A DNA stretch of 49,088 nucleotides from an uncultured bacterium (GCA_949297305.1 CASFSG010000057.1:1-49088); one strand, 5' to 3'. Counted from the stretch's first letter, positions 25,867 to 33,619 are shown. Notes: generated from the sequence alone by a model not told the origin. Translations and numbers: made by a program.

Positions 25867-26644
25867 TGATGAATTGATTTTAGAAAAGATGTTACTTGCC
25901 TCCTATAAGGCGCGTCAAGCAATTCTTGATGTTTATAAACAAACTGATTTGCACATCGAAATAAAAGACGATAACTCACCGGTTACAATTGCCGACAAAA
26001 ATAGCAACGAGATTATTGTTAACTTACTAAAGAAGGAATTTCCTTCTTTTTCTATTTTGACCGAAGAAAGCGAAGATGACTTAACTCGTTTAAATAACGA
26101 TTTTGTTTTTATTATTGATCCTCTTGATGGCACGAAAGATTTTATTGCTCATAATAATCAATTTACCATCAATATCGCTTTATCTATTAAGCATATCCCT
26201 TTTATTGGTGTTATCGATATTCCCATGCGGAATGAGACATATTTTGCCATCAAACATAAAGGGGCTTTTTTAAAAAGAAATGATGAAATTATTCCAATAA
26301 AAGTGAATAAAAAAACTTCTGATTTGACAGTTTTTACATCCAATTTCCACTTAAATGAATTAGAAATTGAAACGATTAATAAGCATCGCGATGTCATCAA
26401 AAACATCGTTTCGATTGGCTCTTCGATTAAAGGCTGTTTGATATCTTGCGGGAAAGGTGAATTATCATATCGCTTTTCTAGTAACACTAAAGAATGGGAT
26501 ACATGTGCTATGCAGATAATTCTAGAAGAGGCTGGGGGCTTTTTGGTCGATAAAAAAGGAAAGCCCTTACTTTATAATCGCCAAGATGTTTATAATCGCG
26601 GTGGTTATATAATTTGTAATTCATTAGATAATTTATTACTATAA
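25853..26644 (+). CDS. cysQ: CysQ-like 3'(2'),5'-bisphosphate nucleotidase (inositol monophosphatase family)
   Basis: Mg-dependent, Li-sensitive phosphatase family. Metal-site motifs: ILTEESEDD (about residues 65-73), FIIDPLDGTKDFI (about 84-96) and EWDTCAMQIILEEAGG (about 219-234). The WDTCA form and the KDF after DPLDGT resemble CysQ more than SuhB. CysQ hydrolyses pAp to AMP, the same activity attributed to NrnA, and the two genes are translationally coupled. Simple inositol monophosphatase is the alternative. No sulfate-assimilation genes are in the window. Confidence 0.8.
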   Translation: MKKINDELILEKMLLASYKARQAILDVYKQTDLHIEIKDDNSPVTIADKNSNEIIVNLLKKEFPSFSILTEESEDDLTRLNNDFVFIIDPLDGTKDFIAHNNQFTINIALSIKHIPFIGVIDIPMRNETYFAIKHKGAFLKRNDEIIPIKVNKKTSDLTVFTSNFHLNELEIETINKHRDVIKNIVSIGSSIKGCLISCGKGELSYRFSSNTKEWDTCAMQIILEEAGGFLVDKKGKPLLYNRQDVYNRGGYIICNSLDNLLL

Positions 26645-26664
26645 AATACATAAGGAGAAGAAAA

Positions 26665-28230
26665 ATGCGTCGATTTGGTTTTGTTAGTTTAGCTATCTTA
26701 CCGCTCTTATTATTGAGCTGCTCAAATAATAGTCTCGAAGTTGATGTAGCATCTCTTAAAGCTTTTATACCCACTATGCCGACTATTGAAAACAAAAATG
26801 TCGGAGAACCTCATGTCGACGACAATGGCGACATTATTTTTGATATTTATTCCTTAAGCGATTTCCATGGCGCGATTGTTAGCGATGAAGAAGCTGGACG
26901 CATCGGTTTATCTAGACTAGGAACCTATTTTGATAATAAAAGAACATTAAACCCAGGTGGAACAATTCTTTTAGCTGTTGGTGACATGTTTCAAGGTAGC
27001 GTCGACTCCAATTTGACCTATGGTAATTCAATTACCTATGCAATGAATTTGATGCAATTCGATGCTTTTACACTAGGTAACCATGAATTTGATTGGGGCG
27101 AAGAATGGATTATCGATAACGTTAATCGCGCATCATTCCCTTTTTTAGGTGCAAACATCGTCCAAAAAGATACATCTATTTTACCATCTTACTTAAATGA
27201 ATATACTGTTATTACTCGCGGCGATTATAATATTGGCATCATTGGAACAATTGGAGATAATATTCGTAATACTATTTACGAGGGCGTCATTAATAATCTA
27301 GATTTTTTAAATGAAGTTGAAATTGTTGATAATTTAGCCCAAGAACTTCGCGATGACGAAGATTGTGACATCGTCTTATGGTGTTCGCATAACGGTTATG
27401 ATTCTATTCAAAATAAAGTTGCGACCTTATTACCAAATGTCGATGCTATTTTTAGTGCGCATACTCATATGAATTATAATGGTTACGTTTCAGATGATAA
27501 TATTCCACTAGCGGAAACGACTAATTATGGCGAAGCTATCGCGCATGTTCAATTGAAATTAGATGTTGAAACAAATGAGGTTAGTTGTCTTATTAATGAA
27601 AACGATCAAAATCTCTTTTTAAGTGCTAGTAGTGAAGATAAAAACATTTCTTCGATTGTCGATCAATATGCAAAAAAGTTCGTCAACCCTTACAAAAATA
27701 TCAAAATCGGCAAATTAGCAAATGATTTTTCAATCAATGAACTCGCTAATTTTGCATGCAAATCAATGCTCGATCGTATCAATAGTGAATATAGTGGCAA
27801 ATTTAATGCCGTTGCCAGTTTCCATAATCGCAATGGAGGAGTGAGAGTTTCTTTAAAGGAAGGAAATCTCACTTTTGGGCAATTATATGAAGCCTTTCCT
27901 TTTGATAATGAATTAGTCGTTCTTGATATTGATGGTGCGACATTAAAGAGATATTTAGATGCTGGCGGCAATAATTCTTTATATCGTCTTATCGATTACG
28001 CCGATGTAGATAATCAAGCGACATATCAAATTGTTACGACTGACTTTTTAGCTAGTGGTAGCAACACTTATACATCTTATGACGATATATTTTATACCAA
28101 GTTAAATGTTCGTGATGTCGTGATGGATAATATTATCGCTTTATGTGGCGTTAATGCTTTAGGATGTTCATCTAAAGCGATTAATTCCGATGATTATGTT
28201 GGTAGCGACTACTCTTTATCTATGCTATAA
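26665..28230 (+). CDS. Lipoprotein 5'-nucleotidase/2',3'-cyclic phosphodiesterase (UshA family)
   Basis: Extracellular nucleotide-scavenging metallophosphatase. A lipoprotein signal runs over residues 1-19 with lipobox LLLSC, so Cys19 should be lipidated. The metallophosphoesterase domain has YSLSDFHGAI (about 67-76), VGDMFQGS (about 104-111), LGNHEFDWG (about 133-141) and FSAHTHMNY (about 261-269). The C-terminal nucleotide-binding domain (about 345-510) has FNAVASFHNRNGGVR and FGQLYEAFPFDNELV. AAGGAGAAG precedes the ATG. It follows nrnA and cysQ, so the set may serve outer and inner nucleotide turnover. Confidence 0.9.
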   Translation: MRRFGFVSLAILPLLLLSCSNNSLEVDVASLKAFIPTMPTIENKNVGEPHVDDNGDIIFDIYSLSDFHGAIVSDEEAGRIGLSRLGTYFDNKRTLNPGGTILLAVGDMFQGSVDSNLTYGNSITYAMNLMQFDAFTLGNHEFDWGEEWIIDNVNRASFPFLGANIVQKDTSILPSYLNEYTVITRGDYNIGIIGTIGDNIRNTIYEGVINNLDFLNEVEIVDNLAQELRDDEDCDIVLWCSHNGYDSIQNKVATLLPNVDAIFSAHTHMNYNGYVSDDNIPLAETTNYGEAIAHVQLKLDVETNEVSCLINENDQNLFLSASSEDKNISSIVDQYAKKFVNPYKNIKIGKLANDFSINELANFACKSMLDRINSEYSGKFNAVASFHNRNGGVRVSLKEGNLTFGQLYEAFPFDNELVVLDIDGATLKRYLDAGGNNSLYRLIDYADVDNQATYQIVTTDFLASGSNTYTSYDDIFYTKLNVRDVVMDNIIALCGVNALGCSSKAINSDDYVGSDYSLSML

Positions 28231-28235
28231 AAAAA

Positions 28236-28261
28236 TAACCGCTAGTTGCGGTTAAGTTTTT
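28236..28261 (+). terminator. Terminator after the 5'-nucleotidase gene
   Basis: TAACCGC-TAGTT-GCGGTTA, a 7-bp stem with a 5-base loop, is followed by AGTTTTT. It closes the plus-strand run that begins upstream of ychF. Confidence 0.8.
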
Positions 28262-28274
28262 CCTTATATTATAT

Positions 28275-28514
28275 CTAATCGACTAATTTAACGCCTTTAA
28301 CGCCTTCTACTTCTTCTTGAAGAATTATTTCTACGCCTTCAGAAATAGTTGTATCAATAAATGAGCAACCAACGCAGGCGCCTTTCATTCGAAGTAAGAC
28401 AATGCCATCATCGTTTACATCAACATATTCGATATCGCCGCCATCACGACGAATAAAGGGGCGAATCTTTTCCAAAGTATCAATAATTTTATTCTTAAAA
28501 TCTTCTTTATTCAT
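28275..28514 (-). CDS. NifU C-terminal-domain Fe-S scaffold protein
   Basis: A 79-aa stand-alone NifU-like (Nfu) domain that carries and delivers [4Fe-4S] clusters. The diagnostic RPFIRRDGGDIEYVDV (about residues 18-33) precedes MKGACVGCSFIDTT with the C-x2-C cluster ligands (about 45-48 within the motif), and VEGVKGV ends the protein. Likely clients encoded here are MiaB and Nth. A hairpin lies between it and the upstream membrane-protein gene, and no Shine-Dalgarno is obvious. Confidence 0.92.
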   Translation of the reverse strand: MNKEDFKNKIIDTLEKIRPFIRRDGGDIEYVDVNDDGIVLLRMKGACVGCSFIDTTISEGVEIILQEEVEGVKGVKLVD

Positions 28515-28532
28515 AAAGTGTTCTAATTTAAA

Positions 28533-28552
28533 AAGCGAATTTTCATTCGCTT
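28533..28552 (-). terminator. Hairpin between the membrane-protein gene and the NifU-like gene
   Basis: AAGCGAAT-TTTC-ATTCGCTT is a perfect 8-bp hairpin overlapping the stop of the membrane-protein gene. On the minus strand it is followed by TTTAAATT, so it probably terminates that gene. A T-rich run on the plus side makes it potentially two-way. Confidence 0.65.
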
Positions 28553-29057
28553 ATTTTTTATTATTTTTCTTTAAGTAAGAGTAACTAGACGAATGGAAGG
28601 CTTCTTGTTTTTCCTTGCCATATTCCTTAACGCCTAAATAAAGTATCATAAGACCATAGATCAATAAAAAAGCACCCGCAACATAAAAAGGCCAATTAAT
28701 GAAATTGCTATTAGCCATCTTAGTAGCGTAAATAAGAATTGCCCATCCTTGCATAGTGATAAATAAAACGCCAGAAACAATAAATAAAATACCCGCGAAA
28801 ATTTTCGCAGCACTTGATCTAGTTGAAAAAATGCAAGTAGGTATAGCGGCAAGAAGCAAAATTAATGAAATGATTCCAGCAGCACTAGGACGACCATAAT
28901 TATTATTTTCTAACCAACTACTCGCACGGAAAATAAATTGGTATCCGTTATATGAGTGATTACTAAAAATCCAAGTATTAGGGACAATTAATAATAAACA
29001 ACTTAAGACAATAACGCCTAAGCCAATATAACCAATAATTTTGTTAATACCTTTCAT
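28551..29057 (-). CDS. Unknown four-helix membrane protein
   Basis: I do not recognise this 168-aa protein. Four hydrophobic segments are visible near residues 5-28, 58-78, 84-112 and 122-144. A charged C-terminal tail ends in lysines and asparagines, suggesting a cytoplasmic end. The outer loop between segments 1 and 2 is rich in Asn, Tyr and Ser. The Shine-Dalgarno GAGGT lies 8 bases before the ATG. The gene begins only about 21 bases after the last tRNA of the array, with no terminator between, so it may be read from the tRNA promoter. A hairpin sits at its 3' end. Confidence 0.7.
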   Translation of the reverse strand: MKGINKIIGYIGLGVIVLSCLLLIVPNTWIFSNHSYNGYQFIFRASSWLENNNYGRPSAAGIISLILLLAAIPTCIFSTRSSAAKIFAGILFIVSGVLFITMQGWAILIYATKMANSNFINWPFYVAGAFLLIYGLMILYLGVKEYGKEKQEAFHSSSYSYLKKNNKK

Positions 29058-29081
29058 TTTACTTTACCTCTTTTTTGGTGG

Positions 29082-29152
29082 TTGGGGCGACTGGACTTGA
29101 ACCAGTGATCGCGAGTTCAGAGCCCGCTGCCTTACCACTTGGCTACGCCCCA
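29082..29152 (-). tRNA. tRNA-Gln (anticodon CUG)
   Basis: A full cloverleaf is visible on the minus strand: acceptor TGGGGCG/CGCCCCA, D arm GCCAAGTGGTAAGGC, anticodon loop CTCTGAA, and T arm with TTCAAGT. Encoded CCA follows at 29081-29079. The variable loop has 4 bases. It closely resembles the UUG isoacceptor 200 bp away, suggesting duplication and anticodon change. It is the last tRNA of the array. Confidence 0.93.
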
Positions 29153-29186
29153 AGGGGCTTATAATTTTAATTGATTGATTTTGTGG

Positions 29187-29271
29187 TGCCCAAGACCGGA
29201 CTTGAACCGGTATGCTATCAACTAGCGCAGGATTTTAAGTCCTGTGCGTCTACCTATTCCGCCACTTGGGC
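29187..29271 (-). tRNA. tRNA-Leu (anticodon UAA)
   Basis: Type II tRNA with acceptor GCCCAAG/CTTGGGC, D arm GGCGGAATAGGTAGACGC, anticodon loop CTTAAAA with UAA, a long variable arm, and T loop TTCAAGT. CCA is encoded (29186-29184). As a UNN-reading tRNA it is a plausible MiaA/MiaB substrate. Confidence 0.95.
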
Positions 29272-29279
29272 AAAGATGG

Positions 29280-29352
29280 TCTCCCGTAAACGATTCGAAC
29301 GTTCGACCCCTTGATTAAAAGTCAAGTGCTCTACCAACTGAGCTAACGGGAG
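29280..29352 (-). tRNA. tRNA-Lys (anticodon UUU)
   Basis: Acceptor CTCCCGT/ACGGGAG, D arm GCTCAGTTGGTAGAGC, anticodon loop CTTTTAA with UUU, and T loop TTCGAAT. CCA is encoded (29279-29277). The first base pair is C-G rather than the more common G-C. Confidence 0.95.
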
Positions 29353-29358
29353 ATGTGG

Positions 29359-29430
29359 TTGGGGTGACTGGACTTGAACCAGTGCATGATAGAGTCAAAG
29401 TCTATTGCCTTACCACTTGGCTACACCCCA
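29359..29430 (-). tRNA. tRNA-Gln (anticodon UUG)
   Basis: Acceptor TGGGGTG/CACCCCA, D arm GCCAAGTGGTAAGGC, anticodon loop CTTTGAC with UUG, T loop TTCAAGT and encoded CCA (29358-29356). Confidence 0.95.
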
Positions 29431-29444
29431 AGATGAGTGAATGG

Positions 29445-29525
29445 TGGAGGAGGGTGGATTTGAACCACCGAACCCGAAGGAACTGATTTACAGTCAGCCG
29501 CATTTGGCCACTTTGCTACTCCTCC
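29445..29525 (-). tRNA. tRNA-Tyr (anticodon GUA)
   Basis: Type II tRNA with acceptor GGAGGAG/CTCCTCC, anticodon loop CTGTAAA with GUA, a long variable arm (CCTTCGGG region), T loop TTCAAAT and encoded CCA (29444-29442). Confidence 0.95.
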
Positions 29526-29541
29526 ACATCGCTATTAATGG

Positions 29542-29614
29542 TGGATGTTGAGGGGCTCGAACCCCCGACCTCCGCCGTGTAAAGGCGATGCTCTCCCAGC
29601 TGAGCTAAACATCC
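29542..29614 (-). tRNA. tRNA-Val (anticodon UAC)
   Basis: Acceptor GGATGTT/AACATCC, D arm GCTCAGCTGGGAGAGC, anticodon loop TTTACAC with UAC, T loop TTCGAGC and encoded CCA (29541-29539). It is the first tRNA of the six-gene minus-strand array. Confidence 0.95.
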
Positions 29615-29645
29615 TAAGTGCATGCTCATCTAGGCGTGCTAAATA

Positions 29646-29675
29646 ATTATAATGATAAGATGAGAGATTAGTCAA
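29646..29675 (-). promoter_or_regulatory. Promoter of the tRNA array
   Basis: On the minus strand TTGACT (29670-29675) and a perfect TATAAT (29646-29651) are 18 bp apart, and initiation would fall about 25 bases before tRNA-Val. The -35 sits in AATTGACTAAT, a context shared with the HAD-ispD promoter near 32.97 kb. Confidence 0.85.
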
Positions 29676-29715
29676 TTAAAAAATTTATTTTTGTCTTCTT
29701 CTAAAGATAAAATAT

Positions 29716-29732
29716 ATTAATCTAAGATTAAT
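29716..29732 (-). terminator. Possible terminator at the pgi 3' end
   Basis: ATTAATCT-A-AGATTAAT is a perfect palindrome overlapping the pgi stop codon. On the minus strand it leads into ATATTTTATCTTT, a modest T-rich tract. Confidence 0.4.
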
Positions 29733-31008
29733 AACCTTTCTTACCTAAAAGATGGAACATATTTTTCTTATAGATTTCTACTCCTGGTTGGTTGAAGGGA
29801 TTAATATGCAATAAATAAGCACTCATCGCGCATGCTCGCATAAAGAAATAGAACAAATAACCTAGTGTGTAGGCATTTAGTTTACCTAGTTCAATGACAA
29901 TATTTGGTACTTTACCATCACTTGTATGTGCTTCAAGGGTGCCTAAATAAGCTTTTTCGTTCACATATGATAACGTTTTACCAGCTAAATAATTTAAGCC
30001 ATCTAAATTTTCTTCATCATAAGGTATCTCGACATCGTATGTTGGGGTTTTAGGGAAAATAATTGTCTCGAACAATATTTTGCTTCCTTCTTGAATAAAC
30101 TGACCCAATGAATGCAAATCAGTAGAGAATGTAGCAGAATCAGGCAATAATCCTAGACCTTCTTTGCCTTCACTTTCACCAAATAATTGTTTTAGCCATT
30201 CGCCTAGTTGTTGGTATTGAAGTTCGTAAGTGACAAACATTTCAGCTTTTTTCCCATGGCGATAAAAATAATCACGTAAAACAGCATATTGATAACATTG
30301 ATTTGTCATAATGTCGCCATTATTAAATTCCATCATTGCATCATAAGCTCCGCTCATCATTTTATCGATATCGATATTAGCACAGGCGATTGGAAATAAA
30401 CCAACGGCAGTTAAAACCGAATAACGACCACCTATATTACCTGGCAAAGTAAAAGTTATATAACCTTTGGTGTTAGCCATTTGTTTTAATGCCCCTTTTT
30501 CTTTATCGGTTGTAACAAAAATAGCGTTTTTTGCTTCTTTAGCCCCGTATTTCTTCTCGGCCATTTTTTCTAAAAACCTAAAAGCAATAGCGGTTTCGGT
30601 CGTGGTGCCACTTTTAGAAATGACATTAATAGCAAATTTTTTATCTTTTAAATATCGTAAAATTTGAGCAACATAATTTGGTGATAAAGTTTGACCCATG
30701 AAGATAATTTCTAATTTATCATCACTTTTTAGCCCTTTGATTGCTTCGATTGCAGCTCTTGCGCCCAAATAGGAACCTCCAATACCCGCCACAACAAGTA
30801 CTTCATAATTTTCTCTTACATAACTTGCCCATTTTTTTATTTCAGCAAATTCCTTTTTGTCATAATCTTTTGGCCAAGTCGTCCAACCTAGATAATCGCC
30901 CCCTAAGCCACTGCGATCATTAATCATGCCGTTGATTTTTTTGACTTCTGCCCGATATTCCTTAAAATCAACTTTCTCCAAAATGTTGTTAGTGTTTAAA
31001 ACAAACAT
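29728..31008 (-). CDS. pgi: Glucose-6-phosphate isomerase
   Basis: Second step of glycolysis. Family blocks: VVAGIGGSYLGARAAIEA (about residues 72-89), NVISKSGTTTETAIAFR (about 129-145), the PGI signature region PGNIGGRYSVLTAVGL (about 195-210) and the C-terminal signature INPFNQPGVEIYKKNM (about 403-418). At 426 aa it is the short bacterial form, as in Bacillus. The ATG lies one base after the stop of the S1-domain gene, so it is the last gene of a minus-strand operon (HAD, ispD, S1 protein, pgi). Confidence 0.96.
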   Translation of the reverse strand: MFVLNTNNILEKVDFKEYRAEVKKINGMINDRSGLGGDYLGWTTWPKDYDKKEFAEIKKWASYVRENYEVLVVAGIGGSYLGARAAIEAIKGLKSDDKLEIIFMGQTLSPNYVAQILRYLKDKKFAINVISKSGTTTETAIAFRFLEKMAEKKYGAKEAKNAIFVTTDKEKGALKQMANTKGYITFTLPGNIGGRYSVLTAVGLFPIACANIDIDKMMSGAYDAMMEFNNGDIMTNQCYQYAVLRDYFYRHGKKAEMFVTYELQYQQLGEWLKQLFGESEGKEGLGLLPDSATFSTDLHSLGQFIQEGSKILFETIIFPKTPTYDVEIPYDEENLDGLNYLAGKTLSYVNEKAYLGTLEAHTSDGKVPNIVIELGKLNAYTLGYLFYFFMRACAMSAYLLHINPFNQPGVEIYKKNMFHLLGKKGY

Positions 31009-31009
31009 A

Positions 31010-31369
31010 TCATTTAGCCTCTCTTCTATCTTCTATATATTTATCGATTATTTCTTTTAAAGGTATAAAATCCTCTTCTGTATTAGAAATAACGATATTT
31101 TTATCATTATTTTCATGAAAAGTTTCCTTTTCTTCTGGCGAAATCTTAGTTAAAGAAACACGCAAAAAACCATTTTCGGCAATATCGATTATTTTTACAC
31201 GATACGTTCGACCACGGCGAACATATCTTTTGATATTGCGAATGTAAAAATTGGAAATTTCAGAAATGTGTAGCATACCCTTTTTATCGTCATCAAAAAT
31301 TAATAATGCACCATAAGGGCGTATTTCCGTGACAGTTCCTTCAATAATATCACCGATTTTATAATCCAT
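31010..31369 (-). CDS. S1-domain RNA-binding protein (YugI/CvfD-like)
   Basis: A single S1 domain (residues about 1-75): GDIIEGTVTEIRPYGALLIF, then GMLHISEISNFYI and RVKIIDIAENGFLRVSLT. A charged tail of about 45 residues follows. Length (119 aa) and layout match the general stress protein 13/CvfD group, which binds 30S ribosomes in some Bacillota. In Bacillus subtilis the homologue yugI is also near pgi, supporting the call. It sits between ispD and pgi in one operon. Confidence 0.85.
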   Translation of the reverse strand: MDYKIGDIIEGTVTEIRPYGALLIFDDDKKGMLHISEISNFYIRNIKRYVRRGRTYRVKIIDIAENGFLRVSLTKISPEEKETFHENNDKNIVISNTEEDFIPLKEIIDKYIEDRREAK

Positions 31370-31374
31370 AAAAA

Positions 31375-32052
31375 TTAATCTATTAAAGCTTTTAGCATTT
31401 TTACATCTTCTAAGGTAGTAATCTTCATCAATTTTTTATTGCCTAAAACTATTGCGACTTTTCCGCCATTTTTTATTACTAATTGACTATCATCTGACGC
31501 TCCTAAATTAACAAATTTGTTATGCGCCTCATAAATGGTTTTAAAATGGAATGCTTGTGGCGTTTGAATATTGTATAAATAGTGGCGATTGGGTACATCA
31601 CTAATATAATCGCCATTTTCACTATAAGCGAGCGAGTCGCTAGAAGGAATAGCGGTAATCGTCGCGTTTTCTCTTTTTAAAGCTTCGACATGACCATCGA
31701 TAATTTCTTTATCGACAAAAGGTCGCGCGCCATCATGAATGAAAACAATATCATCGTCTTTTAAAGAAGATGAAAGAAACTTTAAAGCGTTGTATGCTGA
31801 TTCTTGACGATTTTTTCCACCATTTACAATAAATTTAACTTTATCAAATTTGGATTTCATCACCAAATTATAGACGTAATCATGATGTTCAGGTTTGCTA
31901 ACTAAAACAATATTATCAATCTTATCGCTTACTTGAAAAGATTTGATTGTATAGTAAATTAAAGGATGGGCATTTAAAGTATAAAATTGTTTTGGAAATT
32001 CTTCTGAAAAGCGAACACCGCTACCAGCTAATAGAATGATTGCAACGCGCAT
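31375..32052 (-). CDS. ispD: 2-C-methyl-D-erythritol 4-phosphate cytidylyltransferase (IspD)
   Basis: Activates methylerythritol phosphate with CTP in the MEP pathway. The nucleotide-binding motif ILLAGSGVRFSEEFPKQF (about residues 6-23) is followed by IFIHDGARPFVDKEII (about 102-117), IPSSDSLAY (about 136-144) and YNIQTPQAFHF (about 160-170). The C-terminal KITTLEDVKML is as in IspD. The related TarI (ribitol-5-phosphate cytidylyltransferase) has the same fold, but no teichoic-acid genes are near and IspF is present in the window, so IspD is preferred. Confidence 0.82.
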   Translation of the reverse strand: MRVAIILLAGSGVRFSEEFPKQFYTLNAHPLIYYTIKSFQVSDKIDNIVLVSKPEHHDYVYNLVMKSKFDKVKFIVNGGKNRQESAYNALKFLSSSLKDDDIVFIHDGARPFVDKEIIDGHVEALKRENATITAIPSSDSLAYSENGDYISDVPNRHYLYNIQTPQAFHFKTIYEAHNKFVNLGASDDSQLVIKNGGKVAIVLGNKKLMKITTLEDVKMLKALID

Positions 32053-32054
32053 TT

Positions 32055-32912
32055 TTATTCTCCTTTATTGTTTTTTAATTCTTTCTTAAGAAGATTTTCT
32101 TCCTTCTTTTTTAGTATATAGTTGATAGCCACGCTATCAATAATTAATTTTATTGTATTTTCTAAATCGCTGTTTTCACTATAATCGGCAACGCAAGCAA
32201 AATTAACCCTTTCGCCGCGCAATAACGAGGACACATTTTTGCGATCTTTTTTATTATAAACAGCAATTGATTTACCACCATTTTTCTTTACTAAAACCAT
32301 ACAAGGGACATCGGTCATCCCATCACCTAAATAAACAATATTTTCGTAAGGAATGCGGCGACCAACTGTCTTTTCGTTAACTTTATTGTCATCTTCATTC
32401 TTTTTTACACCTTTTGATATTCTAAAGAAATATTGCGTTTTTTGAGTGTAATTAATTGCTAATTTCGGCCAAACGGGTTCATTAGTAATTGGGTCATAAT
32501 AAAATTCACAACCATAAATCTCTTTAAATTCTTTTGCAATCGAGCAACCATTAATAATTTCTTGTGTTCCTGAACTTACTAGATAATGCTCAATTTTAAC
32601 TCCGCAATTTTTTCCATATTCATTTATTCTTTTAAACCATGTTTCCACACCATTAAAATAAACGATATCTTTACCTAATGTATTGAGCCATTTTTTATTG
32701 AGGCTAATTCCTTTTTCTTTCGCTAATTTTATCATCATAAACATGTATGATAAAATTCTTTCAACGCCGGTTTTTGCAGAAAATTCACCAGTTTGGCCCC
32801 AAAATTCATCAGGAGTCATACCTAAAGAAGGGATAAAACCATAATTTTGCATGTCGGATGTACAAAGGGTTTTGTCGAAGTCGTAGATGATGGCCATGAT
32901 AGGTTTTTTCAT
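32055..32912 (-). CDS. HAD-superfamily phosphatase, substrate unknown
   Basis: Haloacid-dehalogenase-type hydrolase. Motif I is IYDFDKTLCTSD (about residues 7-18), motif II the SSGTQEI region (about 112-118), and motif IV VYLGDGMTDVPCMVL (about 195-209) with the acidic metal ligands. The frame extends upstream to 32978, but ATG 32912 has a GGGAGA Shine-Dalgarno and the earlier codons overlap the promoter; this gives 285 aa. The C-terminus is a lysine-rich helix. As first gene of the ispD-pgi operon it could act on a sugar or isoprenoid phosphate, but that is only context. Confidence 0.75.
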   Translation of the reverse strand: MKKPIMAIIYDFDKTLCTSDMQNYGFIPSLGMTPDEFWGQTGEFSAKTGVERILSYMFMMIKLAKEKGISLNKKWLNTLGKDIVYFNGVETWFKRINEYGKNCGVKIEHYLVSSGTQEIINGCSIAKEFKEIYGCEFYYDPITNEPVWPKLAINYTQKTQYFFRISKGVKKNEDDNKVNEKTVGRRIPYENIVYLGDGMTDVPCMVLVKKNGGKSIAVYNKKDRKNVSSLLRGERVNFACVADYSENSDLENTIKLIIDSVAINYILKKKEENLLKKELKNNKGE

Positions 32913-32949
32913 TATTTTATTTTTCTCCCAATTGTATTTTTGTAAAAAA

Positions 32950-32978
32950 ATATTATCATAGAAAAGTGAATTAGTCAA
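32950..32978 (-). promoter_or_regulatory. Promoter of the HAD-ispD-S1-pgi operon
   Basis: On the minus strand TTGACT (32973-32978) and TAATAT (32950-32955) are separated by 17 bp. Initiation would be near 32943, giving a leader of about 30 bases with a Shine-Dalgarno. Confidence 0.8.
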
Positions 32979-32991
32979 TTTAATGACTAAT
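32970..32991. repeat. Inverted repeat over the -35 box in the HAD/lemA divergent region
   Basis: ATTAGTCA and TGACTAAT, perfect 8-bp arms separated by 6 bases, cover the -35 of the minus-strand promoter and lie 9 bases before the lemA ATG. It could be an operator, or two back-to-back -35 elements serving both directions. Confidence 0.5.
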
Positions 32992-32999
32992 TAATAGAG

Positions 33000-33557
33000 A
33001 TGACATTTATTACTTTTATTCAGTTAGAAAAATACCAAATCGCCTTAATTAGTATCGCGTCAGTAATTGTCTTTATCTTTTTATTATTATTTTTCCTAAC
33101 TCTCTTTTGTTTATTGCGTTTCCGCATTAAAATTAAAAATCGCTCCGCTTCCATTAATCTTTTAATTAACGAACGTCGCGATTTGATGAAAAAGATTATT
33201 AAGTACGCAGAAACTAAAGGAATTGTCATCAACAAAATACACAAAAAGAATATTTCCGCTTTAGATCGCATCAACGATTTTCAAAAGCTTGATAAATCAA
33301 CACGTGACACGAAATTGTTGGATTATTTATATACATCTTCCACAATTATTTCACAATTATCTCAAGTTTCGGAAATCGCTAGCGATGAGACTTTTCAAGA
33401 ACTAAACTTAATTTATCAAGATACCGAAAATCAATACCGCATTAATGTCACTTTTTATAATTCCGATATCACTGGTTATAATTATTGGGCAAATATGTAT
33501 TTTCTCAAACATATCATGCATTTTCTAGGCTTTAAGAACAAAAGTATAATTGTTTAA
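33000..33557 (+). CDS. LemA-family membrane protein
   Basis: A 185-aa protein with one N-terminal transmembrane segment (about residues 14-40) and a long helical domain outside. The family ending is recognisable: ASDETFQELNLIYQDTENQY (about 126-145), then RINVTFYNSDITGYN (about 146-160), matching the LemA tEN-x-i-x-x-aR-x-x-YN pattern. LemA proteins are widespread and their function is unclear. No Shine-Dalgarno is seen before the ATG. No partner protease gene is adjacent; an MFS gene follows after 62 bases. Confidence 0.75.
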   Translation: MTFITFIQLEKYQIALISIASVIVFIFLLLFFLTLFCLLRFRIKIKNRSASINLLINERRDLMKKIIKYAETKGIVINKIHKKNISALDRINDFQKLDKSTRDTKLLDYLYTSSTIISQLSQVSEIASDETFQELNLIYQDTENQYRINVTFYNSDITGYNYWANMYFLKHIMHFLGFKNKSIIV

Positions 33558-33619
33558 ATTCTAAAAAAATATCTTGGTTTTAAACACTTTTTAGTGCAAT
33601 AATTCACTTTTTAATAAAT

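Noticed and set aside
26158-26487. 109-codon open frame on the minus strand
   Set aside because: Antisense to the cysQ-like gene, which has clear catalytic motifs; no independent support.
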